DNA of 64,000 nucleotides from contig OZ010798.1 in NCBI GenBank assembly GCA_963932465.1, positions 15,732,981-15,796,980 on the forward strand. Direction: 5' to 3'. The notes under the pieces are model-generated. The model was not told the origin of the DNA. It saw nothing but the letters and a program-made list of their open reading frames with translations, and searched no databases. This document shows positions 47,628 through 59,299 of this stretch, in pieces. The DNA is from Maratus speciosus. Lineage: Eukaryota; Arthropoda; Arachnida; Araneae; Salticidae. The position numbers were made by a program, and so were the translations under genes. Numbering within the stretch: position 1 is the first letter of the stretch; each line of letters opens with the position of its first letter.

Positions 47628-48009
47628 TGTGGATGAGACTCTATTTATAAATAATAACTCACTTCTAACACGAACACTAACATTTATTAAGACGAAGAGA
47701 AAACAAAAATACAGTTAAAAGCACTCTTTTCAATCTATATTCAGCTTTAAAGCAACAACTTAGGCTTCATTTATTTAGCGTCATTGAACATTTGTAAGAT
47801 TTTCATAAGTCATTTAAATCTTCTATCTTATTTCGTCAAAAATATTCTGATTCTTTTAACAAAACTGCCGCCGTCGAACTCTTTTTCGTTCTATTTACTT
47901 TTTTCTGCTTTTCCACTTCACGCAGCTTCGTTACCATTTTAATCTCGAAGCGGAATACGGAGTCAGGGACATTCAGTTTGATACAAGTGTTCTTACGAAT
48001 TTCCCCACA
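47628..48009 (-). repeat. 5' LTR (382 bp)
   Basis: TGTGGATGAGACTCT to TTTCCCCACA in plus-strand reading; counterpart of 42673-43052. The candidate primer-binding site lies immediately to its left at about 47609-47625. Confidence 0.95.
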
Positions 48010-48013
48010 TATA

Positions 48014-48616
48014 TAGGCTCTGTAGGGGCTTTCTAAGGGAACCTAACACATATTTACACAAGGTTTGAAGAAAACTACAGAAAACTCTGAACGGTTAGGC
48101 TGATGGGCGTGATTGAGATCAAACCTAGCACTTCCCATCTTTGAATTCACGCTCTTTGCCACATCCCTTTGCATTCGCACCAGAAAATACGAATAGCATC
48201 TTCTGATTTATATATTTTGATCTGGCCAACACGAGCTTTGAGAGCAGAATCTTTTGGTCACTGATGGGCCCTGTAATGTTCAAAATCAGTATCATTTCCC
48301 TCCGCAATAATAAAATTTGACAGATTTCATTTCAATATATTATTTTAATTTAGTCGACTATAAATTGCCTACGGATGCGACATAAATCAATTTTAATAAT
48401 ACGAACAAAAAATATTTTTAGAGAAATTGTCTTCTGATCTTTCACAAGAATATGAAAATAAATAAAAATTTCTTTTTATTGATATCTTTTAGCTTCTTTT
48501 AGAAAGTTTGAAGTTATGCTATGCAATGTTAAAAAAACTCATGATCAAGCAAAGAAGAATTTTTTATAAAATCATTTTCTAATGCAACCTTGTATTTTGA
48601 ATATTTATACAATATA
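48014..48616. other. no gene seen
   Basis: A 60-codon minus-strand frame at 48125-48307 has no recognised family. The rest is AT-rich. Confidence 0.4.
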
Positions 48617-50487
48617 CAGTGTGTCCGGTCTCAACGGTGTCCAATGGCTAATTCCTAAACCGTTAGTCATAGACATATAGTTCCAATTAAAAAAATGTTT
48701 TAAATCAGGAAAAGAAATTTTTAAAAGCGATTTGGGTCAATAAAAACAATTCTTAAAAAATTACGAAATTTAAATTTTTGTACGGTCCAACGCTCCTATA
48801 AGTTATATTTAGTAAAATTTTCCTTTTACACTGACAAGTAATACACAAAAGTTCCGTTATTCTATTATTAAAATTGATCGAGTAGTAGCTGTTTAAAGTT
48901 GGAGCATATGTTTTGTTGCAAATTGGGTTCATTCACAAATTTAGTCGAAATATAATTTCGTCAGATATATTAAAAAATGGTTGAGAGTAAAATTAATATT
49001 GCAATATAAATTTGAAATCTTTAATCATTCTGACATATTAAAGCAAAATATACAATTTGTAATAAACATTTAAGAAGAAAGAAAAAACAGAATTTTTGTT
49101 AAATAAAATGATGCTAAATTAACAGCCTCAATTCATTTACAAAATGATACGTATTTTAAAATATTACTAGATTACACTAGCCCTTAAAAGTTGGGTTATG
49201 TCATATTTTTTAGCTTTTGATAATTGATTCTTATGTATTCTGTACCGCGGAATCTGAAATTGACCTTCATTTTTAACCATTACGTCAGGATTTTTCACAA
49301 ATTTCAAAGTTAAAAAGTTAAAAGTTAAAATTGAATCTCCTCCCTCATCTCATCGAACCACTCACCTGTAAGCATACCAGGATAAGCAAAAATATCGAAT
49401 AAATTACTGAATAAAATAAAATAAAATAAAATAAAACAAAAAAAGTTTTACATGTTTTATAGTATGAGATTTTTGCTATATTTTAACTTACACATTTACG
49501 ATTTGCAAAAAAGTTCCAACGTGATGGTTAAAAATAAAGGTCATTTTCAGATTCACTGCTAAAAAGTACGTAAAAATCAATTATCAAAAGTTAAAAAACA
49601 CAACCATCTCCTCTAGTTTATAGTATCCGATTTTTGTTATTCTTTATATTTGACAATTTATGATTTGCGAAATATCCTGACACGATGGTTAAAAATTAAT
49701 GTAATTTTCGGATATAGCGCTAAAAACCAACAATCACAGTCTTGTATTAACTAATCTATAACTTTTTCTTAAACTTCTTGGCGGTAATCTATCCGAAATT
49801 TTTTGTGTTATCCTGTAAAATAAGTATAAATGGTAACCCACGAAATTCATAATAATATTAGATTGTTATTAGATTTGCGCCAGTATGTAAAATGTAATCT
49901 CGATCAGACATTTAAAAGTGAGTTAAAGTTAGAGTACAAATTTTCAAGTGGAAAAACATACATACGATCGTTGAAGTAACATAAAAACTTATAACATAAT
50001 ATGTTGAAAGAAATCATAAAAGAAACAGTCTCAAATCCTGACAAAATAAAACACGTTATTTTAGCCAATCTGAAACTTAATAAATGTTAACTTAATTGTA
50101 ATACTTGTACGATTTTTTTCAAAGCGCAGATACACATGAAATAAGATCTTCGAATACTTTAAGCACTTGGTATGTGACCCCTCCAACCCTAGCCGAACTC
50201 ATTTGTTTTCAGAGCAGATAAGTCATGCATATAACTCGCTCAATTTTAGTATTATATGAATGGGACTTTTTTTTGTTTTACTTGTCAGTGTAATAGGAAA
50301 ATTTTACTAAATATAACATATAGGACCGGGTGACCGTATAAAAATTTTAATTTCGTAATTTTTTAAAAAATGTTTTTATTGACCCAAATCGCTTTTAAAA
50401 TATTTCTTTTCCTGATGTAAAATATTTTTGTAATTGGAACTATATGTCTATGACTAACGGTTTACAATTTAGCCATTGGACACCCTG
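48617..50487. mobile_element. 1.87-kb element with about 280-bp TIRs
   Basis: Ends CAGTGTGTCCGGTCTCAACG and CCATTGGACACCCTG, with TA at 48615-48616 and 50488-50489. The arms share AACCGTTAGTCATAGACATA, AAAGCGATTTGGGTCAATAA and AAAATTTTCCT-TTACACTGAC. A second inner inverted pair (49196-49300 with 49500-49610, around GACCTTCATTTTTAACCAT) sits inside. There is an AAAAT microsatellite at 49405-49440. No transposase. Confidence 0.87.
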
Positions 50488-50489
50488 TA

Positions 50490-51682
50490 TATCGCCCGAT
50501 TAACAGTATATTTACTAAATTTAAATGCAGATGTCGGTAATGATAATCCTTTTGTTTTTCATTATTTAACATAATTTAATATACTTAGAACAAATCAATT
50601 TTTTTTTTAAATTTCTTGTCAAATACATGTTTTATGAAAAAGTTAAGAAAAAATATTATGCAATATTTCATAACTGTGATAAAAATTAAATATATATAAA
50701 AATGTAAACTATAATAGCAAGTGTTAAAAAAGATGAGATATAGAGACTTAAGTTAGTTTACATTTTCGTTAACAGCAGTTTAAAAAATATACAAAATTGT
50801 AAACCGCCATGAAAAATGTAAATCCAACTTAAAAAAAAATATTGATTGGACTCAAAACATTTTGAGTAAAATAACACATATATCCCCCCCCCCTTAGTGT
50901 ATATGTGTGTGTAGAGAAAGAAGGCAGCAGCAAATATCTAAAGATAATTCGAAATTAAATTATGTTTTTTTCTAAGCAAATTTTATTAAATTACATTCTT
51001 ATACTCGTAAGCTTTTCCTTATAAATACATTGATATTTGTTTTAAATAACTTTGGAATTGCTAACTATTGAAAGTTCAAAAACTAAATGTCAAGAAAAGC
51101 ACGCATTTTAGTCACCTAAGTGCTTTATCAAATCATGACATCAAAAACAGATGACAAAATATATACAGGAAATTTGTTTTCTTGAGAAATTTGACTATAC
51201 ATCTGCTGAAGGGATTTCACGTGCTCTTGTAAGCCTAATGGATGTCCTTACTATTTTTCAAACAAAACTATTTTGAGAACGTCCATAAAACCAAATTTCG
51301 TTTCAGCGATTAAATAATTAAAAAAAAGAAATTACGAATTAAATCAATTGAAATTTTGTGGGCGGAAAGATCAAAATATTGGGTCGGCTCGCGCCCCATG
51401 GGCCCATATAAGTGGGTGCCACTGTAAATGCAAATTTTAAGAAAACGTCAAATAGATCAAAGCTGCAACAATTGATAATAAGGCTAAAAACTATTAACGT
51501 GTCAAAAGTATAAATTTAATTTTAAAAGAAAACACATTCAGAGGGTAGAATAAAACCCTGGCCATCAGAAAAGCGAGTAAGCGTGCCATCTGCAACGCAA
51601 GAAAACCACATCGAGAAATACAAACTAGTTGTATTTGTGACATGTATGCTGAACCATAACTTTCAATTTTCAAAAAACTAAA
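50490..51682. other. no gene seen
   Basis: AT-rich; poly-C at about 50885-50893. Nothing coding was recognised. Confidence 0.45.
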
Positions 51683-52260
51683 GTTTAGTTTTTATATCAT
51701 TCCGTACGTATTTTAATATGTAATTCTCGAAAATATGACTGAACTCGTGGTTTTTCATGATGGAAGTATAAATTTATTTCTTTAAAAAAAAAAATCAAGA
51801 TATCACTGGTAACTACTATCTTTTTACCAAATAAATATATTTTTTTTTCTAGCTTTTATGGTTATTAAGACTGAAAGACTATGCTAGAGCTGAAATAAAA
51901 CTTTCTTATTTCATGATTTTGATGTGAATAGGGTACCTTTAACAGGAAAGCTTCATTGAATAATTCAAGAAAAATGTATCTCATCTTTATTAGGCATTTT
52001 TAATTATACATTGTTAATTATTTACTTGACTTTTACTTTTAATAATTGCATAATTTTTAAAATTATCTTACTTTTTATCATTTTAGTTTATAACTTTACT
52101 TAATTATTTTAAAATTTTAATATATTTTTAGTACTATTCATTATAATCATGATTGCATTATTACATTGAAATTAAATTAGTTTAGAAAATGTAAACAAAG
52201 CAATGACCAGAAATCTGCCCAACCTCTGGTTAAGCTGTGCGGATTTAAGGGGGTCTACTG
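51683..52260 (-). mobile_element. MITE family A copy, one end missing
   Basis: Runs from the TTTTTATATCATTCCGTACG block to GGATTTAAGGGGGTCTACTG followed by TA. About 100 bp of the other terminus is absent. Confidence 0.87.
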
Positions 52261-52262
52261 TA

Positions 52263-53053
52263 TTACATTTAAAATGCTAACATTTTATTCACAAATCCAA
52301 TATCTTAAAAATATCTGTTTGTTTAGGGTTTAATTTAATAACTCTGCATTTAAATATATGTAATCTATTAATATTCTTTTGTCCAAAATAAATCAAATTT
52401 TATGTTTGGTATTTAAAGTAACCCTGTTCTTTAGTGATTTTTTAAATTTAGATTCATTAATTTTCCTATCTTAAAATTTTAGAATGACAACATTCTTCCA
52501 TTTGTATAATTTGTTGAAATTGGTCTACAGTATAATTAAGTAATACCCTAAAATCTTTCAGTAGCACATCCAGGATTATACTTTGCAGGGCCTAGCATAT
52601 TTTAAAAGTCTACATGTGGCCGAGCTCTGTGTTATTGTCTTTTATTTGACTCGATGGGACGTGATGCCTTGGGTTCTGACTTACATTTTTTTTCTGCTGA
52701 CTTGAGCGGGGTGGTAACCAGCTAGAGGAAACTCTGGAAAGTTTTGGTGAGGCTACTTCTGAATGCTTTTAACACGTTTGATAATGAAATAGTGTTACTT
52801 AAAATATATCTTAGTTTTTGCGGTGTTTTGATGTGCTTCTGTATTTGGAAAGTTTTAAAGTGTGTTTGCAATCAAACAATTTAAAATTATTAAAATATTA
52901 TAAATGTTAGAGGGTTGAGCAAGAGATTGAACGAGGGCTTAATTTTTTTAATTAGTAAATATTAAACATGCTAATATTTCGAATTTCATAATAAAATTTA
53001 TTAAAGAGAAAACATTGTTGGACAAAATCAATATTTTTTCAAAAATCATGATA
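52263..53053. other. no gene seen
   Basis: AT-rich; nothing recognised. Confidence 0.5.
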
Positions 53054-53633
53054 CAGTAGACTCCCTTAAATCCGCGACCCTATAATCCGCGTATTTTTTC
53101 CGATGTAAACAATGAAATTTACAGTTAAGTTGCAAAAACAAAATTCAAGATGGCGTCAAACTCAGCAACTACCGCAATGTTTTTTTTACTAGATTTTTTG
53201 TTTATCATTCTCTTTTGGTTATTACAGCTCATTTATTACTAAATAAATTTACATTACTTTTGATTTTGCTATAAATTAGCATATCTATATGATGGCGTAT
53301 CGATCTTACGATCACTTTACCACTAGATGGCAGCATAGGACTTTTGGAATCGAATTTAATCCATTTCGTCAGTAATAATTTAATATTTTTCTAAATTTTT
53401 ATTTTACATAATTATTTTAATAATTCCTTACGTTTAAACTAATAAATTATTTTAATATTTTACTTATTTTAATGTTTCACTTTATTGTAAGCATTCATTA
53501 TAATTACCCTTGCTTAACTACCGATCAAATTAATGTTTCAAAAATGTAAACAACTCAATGACCAGAAATCCGCAAAATTCTAAAATCCGCACAACCTCTG
53601 GTCCTAAGCTGTGCGGATTTGAGGGAGTCTACT
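53054..53633 (-). mobile_element. MITE family A variant with replaced interior
   Basis: Both family termini are present (CAGTAGACTCCCTTAAATCC and GATTTGAGGGAGTCTACT). About 53140-53420, including AAGATGGCGTCAAACTCAGC, does not match other copies, so this is a recombinant or a sub-family. Confidence 0.85.
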
Positions 53634-53734
53634 TATTTTACAGACCTATTAAAAATAATAATAACATTCTTTCATAATTTTTTAAAACTTTAATTATAAC
53701 TAACATCGCTGGGGATTTGGTGGAGAAAATGGAC

Positions 53735-53881
53735 AACTTCGACCCCAGGAATTTTTACAGATCCGACTCTGGCTCATTCGCTCAAAAATTGGCCGACTTC
53801 GACAACACAGACCTGCTTCTAAAATGGACGACTCCGACTCTTTCGCTCAAAAATGGGCCAGACACTGACTCCGCAGCCCTG
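53735..53881 (-). repeat. hAT-like terminus rich in CCGACTC
   Basis: Ends GACTCCGCAGCCCTG; in reverse this begins CAGGGCTGCGGAGTC, a hAT-type terminus. Inside are repeated CGACTCCGACTCT and TCGCTCAAAAATGGGCC motifs. The left boundary is unclear. The open frame across it reflects the repeats. Confidence 0.6.
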
Positions 53882-53889
53882 ATAACTAT

Positions 53890-54384
53890 GTCTACGTGTT
53901 TAGGAGGGGCTTCAGCCCCTTAGCTCCACCCGTGGGTGCACCAATAGAATCTTTCCTCCTTTTTTATGCCGCCATCTTGTGTGTGTTTCTGCACAGTATC
54001 CTCTGGAGGGTTACAGCTCTATAAAATGTTTACTAAGAAATGCACCAAGCAAATAAGCATTCTGTCAGTATTACCAATTTACTCTTCATTTACTCTTACA
54101 AAATGCTGTTACTATTTATAGGACAAAATTAGCACTCGCCAATGGGCGAGTAATACAGAAAATTTGGTGATTGACTTTATTACCACCATTGGCCAAATTT
54201 TATAATCACCACTCATGATGATTGAATAGAACATGCACAAAAAGACAAAAGTTTGTCGATGAAGAAAGACATATTGTCTAATTGCCTGATTGTCAGGCAG
54301 TCTAAAATTAAATTAAATGATTTTAATTGTACTGCTGCAGTAAAATTAGAATGGAAGGACACGATTAGTGCTCAGAGACCTATT
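53890..54384. other. no gene seen
   Basis: Contains small palindromes (GGGGCTTCAGCCCC at about 53908; ACTCGCCAATGGGCGAGT at about 54134). Confidence 0.45.
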
Positions 54385-54927
54385 GTAAATAATAAACATT
54401 AAGCATTCAAAATCCTTCTTGGTGGTCCACTGGTCTGAGACCATTAAAAATTCAATCGGACAACTAAATAAAAAAATTTAGTGGTCCGCAGGACCAGTAA
54501 CTTTTTTCCCTCTCTGACAGGTAAACGTAAATTTTCCAATCCCTGAGAAAAATGCAACCAAACACAAACCACAGAATTTTATTTTATTTTTTTAAAAACA
54601 AATAAAAGAAAGTGCATTAAAATTTACAGTGAGTTGAAATAAATAATCGAAAATAAAATACATTATTTTATAGTTTTTGTTTATGTACTGTTTATTTAAT
54701 TTTTAGCAAATTATAATTTTACATTTTATTATGCCGAAAATTTTGGGTAACTGAAAGGAAGTTAGGCTTATGTTCTAGGAGGAGGAGGGGAGCGGTGTCA
54801 CTCAAAGGGTTAAAAATACTTAATAGAATTTTATGTAGCAAGCCAGTGACAATGTCTGTGGACCAGTAAGCTCTTATGTTTACTGGTCCTTGGGACCAGT
54901 GACTTTTCTTTATCAATTCTACCACTG
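54385..54927 (-). repeat. dispersed repeat D, copy 2
   Basis: Reverse of the 5014-5500 copy: it ends TATCAATTCTACCACTG and carries the ACTGGTCC / GGACCAGT series and a GGAGGAGGGGAG tract where the other copy has poly-C. A 70-codon frame here is fortuitous. Confidence 0.72.
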
Positions 54928-55060
54928 ACATTAGTGCCCATTTTTTATTTATTTATTTTGTTATTACCTCCTGCTTTATATATACATCGAGATTTAGCAG
55001 CACATTATTGCAATTGTTAATATTGATCCTACTGTTTTTAAAAAAGTAAAATGCCTAATA

Positions 55061-55597
55061 CAGTAGAATCTCTAAAATCCGCACATCATTGCAGCTGTAA
55101 ACAATGAAACTGTTAGTTCAGATGTTGGGACAAAATTACAGACTTTTTTTTTTTAAATCATTCTGTAAGTATGTAATTTTTGTTAATATGACTGAACTCA
55201 TGCTCTTTCATGAAGGAAGTATAAATTAATTTTCTGAAAAAATTCAAGATATTGCTGATATCACTGGTAATCATAATCTTTTCATCAAATGTATTTATAT
55301 CTTTATCAAGCTTTTTTGGTTATTAAGTCTCGCTAAATCTGAAATGAAATTTCATTATTTTATGATTTTGATGTGAATTAGTAGGGTACCTTTATAAGGC
55401 AATTTTCATTGAATAATTCAAGGAAAGTGTATCTCATCTTTATTTTTCATATTTAATAATACAGTATTAATTTATTTGACTTTGCTTTTAATAATTTAAT
55501 CATTTTAAAAATTATCTTACTTTTTATCATTTTAGTTTATTTAATTATTTTAGTATTTTACTATATTGCAAGCATCCATTATAATTTTGTTTGCGTT
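55061..55597 (-). mobile_element. MITE family A copy, cut by the Tigger element
   Basis: Starts CAGTAGAATCTCTAAAATCC and matches the family up to TTTGCGTTATTAC, where the Tigger terminus begins. The rest of the MITE is not found downstream. Confidence 0.87.
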
Positions 55598-55598
55598 A

Positions 55599-57366
55599 TT
55601 ACCCTAATTTCTTGACTATAATCTGCGGATTACAAGTTAAAAAACTTTATTTTTCTTATAATGCGGATTAACTGCCGCCGCGGACTATCTGCGAATTTTT
55701 TTCCTATGCGATACCTTCCTAAATGTCAGTAAATATAATTATTTTAAGCAAATTTACAAATATCTTTTTTAAGAATCAACAGATGGAGCTACCTGATTCA
55801 TATTCACTGTGTAAATTCTTTTGTGTGATGAGAATAATCCCTTTCAGTCAAGTATGCAGGGATAATTTGAGTACAAAACCTTTATCCTGGATAGCTAACA
55901 AAGGGGAGAAATCCCTGTTCAGGGAAAAGTAGGGAATCATTTTCACATGCTCCTACAGTTTCTTTCGCTAAGAGAAGCACGTTGTTGTCTGCCATTTTCT
56001 TTCCTCACTGTGACTGATTAAATATGTTCTTCTTAAGTAGAGCAAAATGTCTGGTGCTGCAAAACGTAAACGTGTTAGTTACACATCCGAATTAAAACTT
56101 AAAATAATTGAGAAAGAGGAGGAAATCGGTAATTGGCGATTCAAGCACTCGAATACGTCATCTGGTGGATAAAAGATGTAACTTCTGGCTTCAGGATACT
56201 GCCGTGCAAGCGCATTACATTGCATGTATTTTAAATTTGTTTAGAATGATTATTCTTTTGCACAATTTCAGATTTTATGTGACATTTGTGTTCTGTCTTA
56301 TATGACAAAGTAAAAATAATCCGAATTTGAATATCTAAAACTTGCAAATGCATTTACAATAAGGAATTATTTCAATGGCACTTTAGCATTAGTTAAAGGG
56401 AAATTAAAGGGACAATTTTCCTGTACCGAAGGCTGCGAGCAGCGCCTCTATAGGCCGTTTTAATTCCCAATAGGGAAGCAGGAAGGATTTTTAACGTTGA
56501 TGAATCCAACATAAGACTTTGGCGAAAAAGTAAAGAGAGACTTCAAAATATGGACAGAAAGCGTCGAGCGGCGTGGCCTGATCTTGAAAATGAACTTCCT
56601 TCGTGGATTTTGAGTCAACGGGAGATGGGCCTATCAGTGTCAACTGTTAAAATACGATGCAAAGCTCGGATTATGGCCAGAGAAATGAATATTGATAATT
56701 TTGAAGGTGGAGCCACGTGGTGCTACCGCTTCATGAAGTGGAAGAAATTTCAGTTCGGGCTCGTACAACCATGGGGCAAGAATTGCAAGAAATTTGGGAA
56801 GAAAAGACTGATGATTTCCTAAATTATGTAAAAAAAAATTCACCGCAAAGGAAATGATTAATATGGATGAAGTTCCGTTATGTTTTGATTGTCCTACGAA
56901 CTATTCTGTAGATTCTCGAGGAAAGGAAAACATTTTAATAACTACAACGGGACATGAAAAAGCAGTTTTCACCGTTGTGTTATCTTGTGCGGCAGATGGA
57001 GCAAAATTAACACCGATGGTAATATTTAAAAGAAAGACAATACCTAAAGAAAATTTTCCAAAAGGAGTGGATATTCGAGCTGTTGAAAAAGGTTGGATGA
57101 ACGAAGACATGATGATATCCTGGATAAGTACTGTTTATAGAAAAAGAAAGGGTGCCTTTTAAAATCCAGGGGCTTTATTGATTATGGATTCTATGCGTGC
57201 ACGCATTATTGACAAAGTAAAAAGTCCGTGCAAATCTGATAAAGCGGAACTGGCTATTATTCCAGGTGGTCTTACGAAGATTTTACAACCCCTCGATGTA
57301 GGGTTTAACAAATCCTTTAAAAGTAAAGTGCGAAATTTATGGGAGAAATGGATGACCGAAGGAAAG
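55599..57366 (+). mobile_element. Tigger/pogo-like transposon, 3' end missing
   Basis: The left terminus contains CTATAATCTGCGGATTACAA and further GCGGATTAAC / GCGGACTATCTGCG repeats. A transposase reading frame follows. The element stops at about 57366, where sequence switches to the interior of the 48.6-kb-type element, so the transposase tail and right terminus are lost. Confidence 0.82.
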
Positions 57367-57369
57367 TGA
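56047..57369 (+). pseudogene. Tigger/pogo-type DDE transposase, nearly readable
   Basis: The start MSGAAKRKRVSYTSELKLKI (56047) is the N-terminal helix-turn-helix of the psq/CENP-B type. About 250 bp of unrelated sequence (about 56165-56415) interrupts it. The CENP-B-like second DNA-binding domain follows in 56550-56822 (RAAWPDLENELPSWILSQR, GGATWCYRFMK). A single frame change then leads to the DDE domain at 56854-57369: NMDEVPLCFD (first Asp), LLIMDSMRAR (second Asp) and LQPLDVGFNKSFK (third Asp), with one in-frame stop at about 57160-57162. The catalytic triad is kept. The tail is missing beyond KWMTEGK. It has few lesions, so it is relatively young; it is not functional as it stands. Confidence 0.92.
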
Positions 57370-58995
57370 GTTAAAGTTCGAGTATAAATTTTGAACTGGA
57401 AAAAAATGTATACTCTCGTTGAAGTTAGGGATGCACCGAATATTCGGTACCTATTCCGTATTCGGCCATGTTGCCGAATATTCGGTTTGGCAGAATATCA
57501 AACTATTCAGTATACCGAATATTCGTCTTGGCCGAATATCGAAATATTCGGCCAACCGAATACTTAAAAAAACTTTTAAAACATATTTTTTAAAACCGTA
57601 TACCACTTATACGTTTAACAGTCAACTTATAAAGATATTCAGAAAATTAGAAACAGAATCATATATTTAAATAAAAGAGAATGTTTTTACATTATTTATT
57701 TGCTGTTTGTTAAGTATTATTTAAGAAAATTAACCAATCACAAGGATTTTCATAGGAATTAATTATGTACAAATGCAAGTTCTTGAACATTGTCCAGTAA
57801 ATAATCTGTTTCTTGCTAAGATTTTAAGAACAACATTTACAATCTGTGATTATGATCGTCCACTCCAAACACCTATCTAGGATATATTTAAAAACTTCCT
57901 TGCTTAATAAAAGGGAGTAGAACAGTTATTCTTGCTGAGTTGCCACCATATAAAATTTGAATAGATTGTATTATTTATTTACTTTTACTTTAGTCTCTTC
58001 TTGACAAACAAATAATATATGATCATGTACAATTTTTTCACAATTTCTCTTTGATTTTAAAGTGTTTGTTTTAGAATTTAAGAAAATTTTATTCATTTAT
58101 TTTAATTCTTAGAAGAAGCCATGAAATTTAAAATTTTATTAATAAAAATTTTTTTATAACTACCCTCTTTTTAAATAACTCAAAGCAGATTTTTTTCAGT
58201 ATAAAGTTTACGTGAAAAAAGCTCTTGATTATCAAAATGAAAGTTTCTGTTTTAAGTGTTATGTAAAACTGTTTTAAAATTTAACATCTTAATGCTTTTA
58301 AACTTTGAAATATAAAATTATTCGACAAGCCGAATATTCGGTATTCGGCCTAGCAGTTACTATTCGGCTTGCCGAATATTCGGCATTCGGCCAAAATCAC
58401 TATTCGGTGCATCCCTAGTTGAAGTTAAATAAAAACTTATAAAAATAGCATAATTTTTATTAGAAAGAATTTTTGTCACAAGAAACAGTCTCAAATCCTT
58501 ACAAAATAAAACGTATGTTAAAATGCAATTATTTTAGACAATCTGAAACTTAATAACAGTTAACTCAATCGTAATACTTGTACGATTTTTTTCAAAGCGC
58601 AGGTACTCATGAAATAAGTTCTTCGAATACTTTAAGCATTTGATATATGACCCCTCAAAACAAGGCCGAACTCATTTATGTTCAGATGCAGAAAAGTGGT
58701 ATAAGTCATGCATTTTTAAAGTTTCATAACTCGGTCAATTTTAGTGTTATATGAACGGGACTTTTTTGTCTTACTTGTCATTGTAATATGAAAATTTTAC
58801 TAAATATAACTTATAGAACCGGGGGATCGTATAAAAGTTTAAATTTCGTAATTTTTAAGAAATGTTTTTATTGGCCCAAATCATTTCTAAAACATTTCTT
58901 TACCTCATTTAAAACATATTTGTAATTGGAACTATATGTCTATGACTAACGGTTTAGGAATTAGCCATTTGACACCGTTGAGAGTGGACACCCTG
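57364..58995. mobile_element. right part of a 48.6-kb-type long-TIR element
   Basis: Matches 49915-50487 collinearly (AGTGAGTTAAAGTT, then AACAGTCTCAAATCC, then ACGGTTTAGGAATTAGCCAT) and ends GGACACCCTG with TA at 58996-58997. It starts at an internal point fused to the Tigger element and is split by a hAT insertion. Confidence 0.85.
57426..58417. mobile_element. complete hAT-type MITE with 8-bp duplication GTTGAAGT
   Basis: Ends TAGGGATGCACCGAATATTC and GGTGCATCCCTA. GTTGAAGT lies at 57418-57425 and 58418-58425. Both ends hold clusters of CGAATATTCGG and TTCGGCC. The related element at 49960 has the uninterrupted site CGTTGAAGTAACATAAAAAC. No transposase. Confidence 0.96.
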
Positions 58996-58997
58996 TA

Positions 58998-59299
58998 TAA
59001 TATTATATGATATCAGAAGTAACAGATTTTTAGACTGATTGATTTGTGTTATTTCAATTCAGATTACTTGTATATTAAGTTAATCAATAAAAAAGTAATA
59101 GGACTTCTTAATTTAATGCATATACTTACAAAAAAAATAAGGGACTACCCCTACCCTCACTTCTTAGAAAAACATAAAACTCAAAAAAGCCCAATAAAAC
59201 CCAATTGGGTTGGGTTTTTTGCAACCCTGTTTATGCGGGACACCATCTGGCAGCACTAGTGGTGAATGAGAATCACCTCTGGAGTGCAAAGGGTTAATA
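58998..59299. other. no gene seen
   Basis: Includes GTGCAAAGGGTTAA at about 59284, which resembles a piggyBac-type end, but no partner was found. Confidence 0.4.

Larger units (their letters stand above)
42673..48009 (-). mobile_element. Ty3/Gypsy LTR retrotransposon, complete but mutated
   Basis: Two LTRs of about 380 bp, TATA target duplication at 42669-42672 and 48010-48013, and gag-protease-RT-RNase H-integrase in that order on the minus strand. This is the Ty3/Gypsy order, with integrase last. Next to the 5' LTR, a primer site beginning TGGTGTTCAGAAGTGCC resembles a tRNA-Leu 3' end. There is no envelope-like frame. LTRs differ at about 28-30 sites by eye (roughly 92-93% identity), so the insertion is not recent. 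Confidence 0.95.

Noticed and set aside
53717..53923. 68-codon frame rich in D, S and L
   Set aside because: It results from CGACTCCGACTC repeats of a hAT-like terminus.
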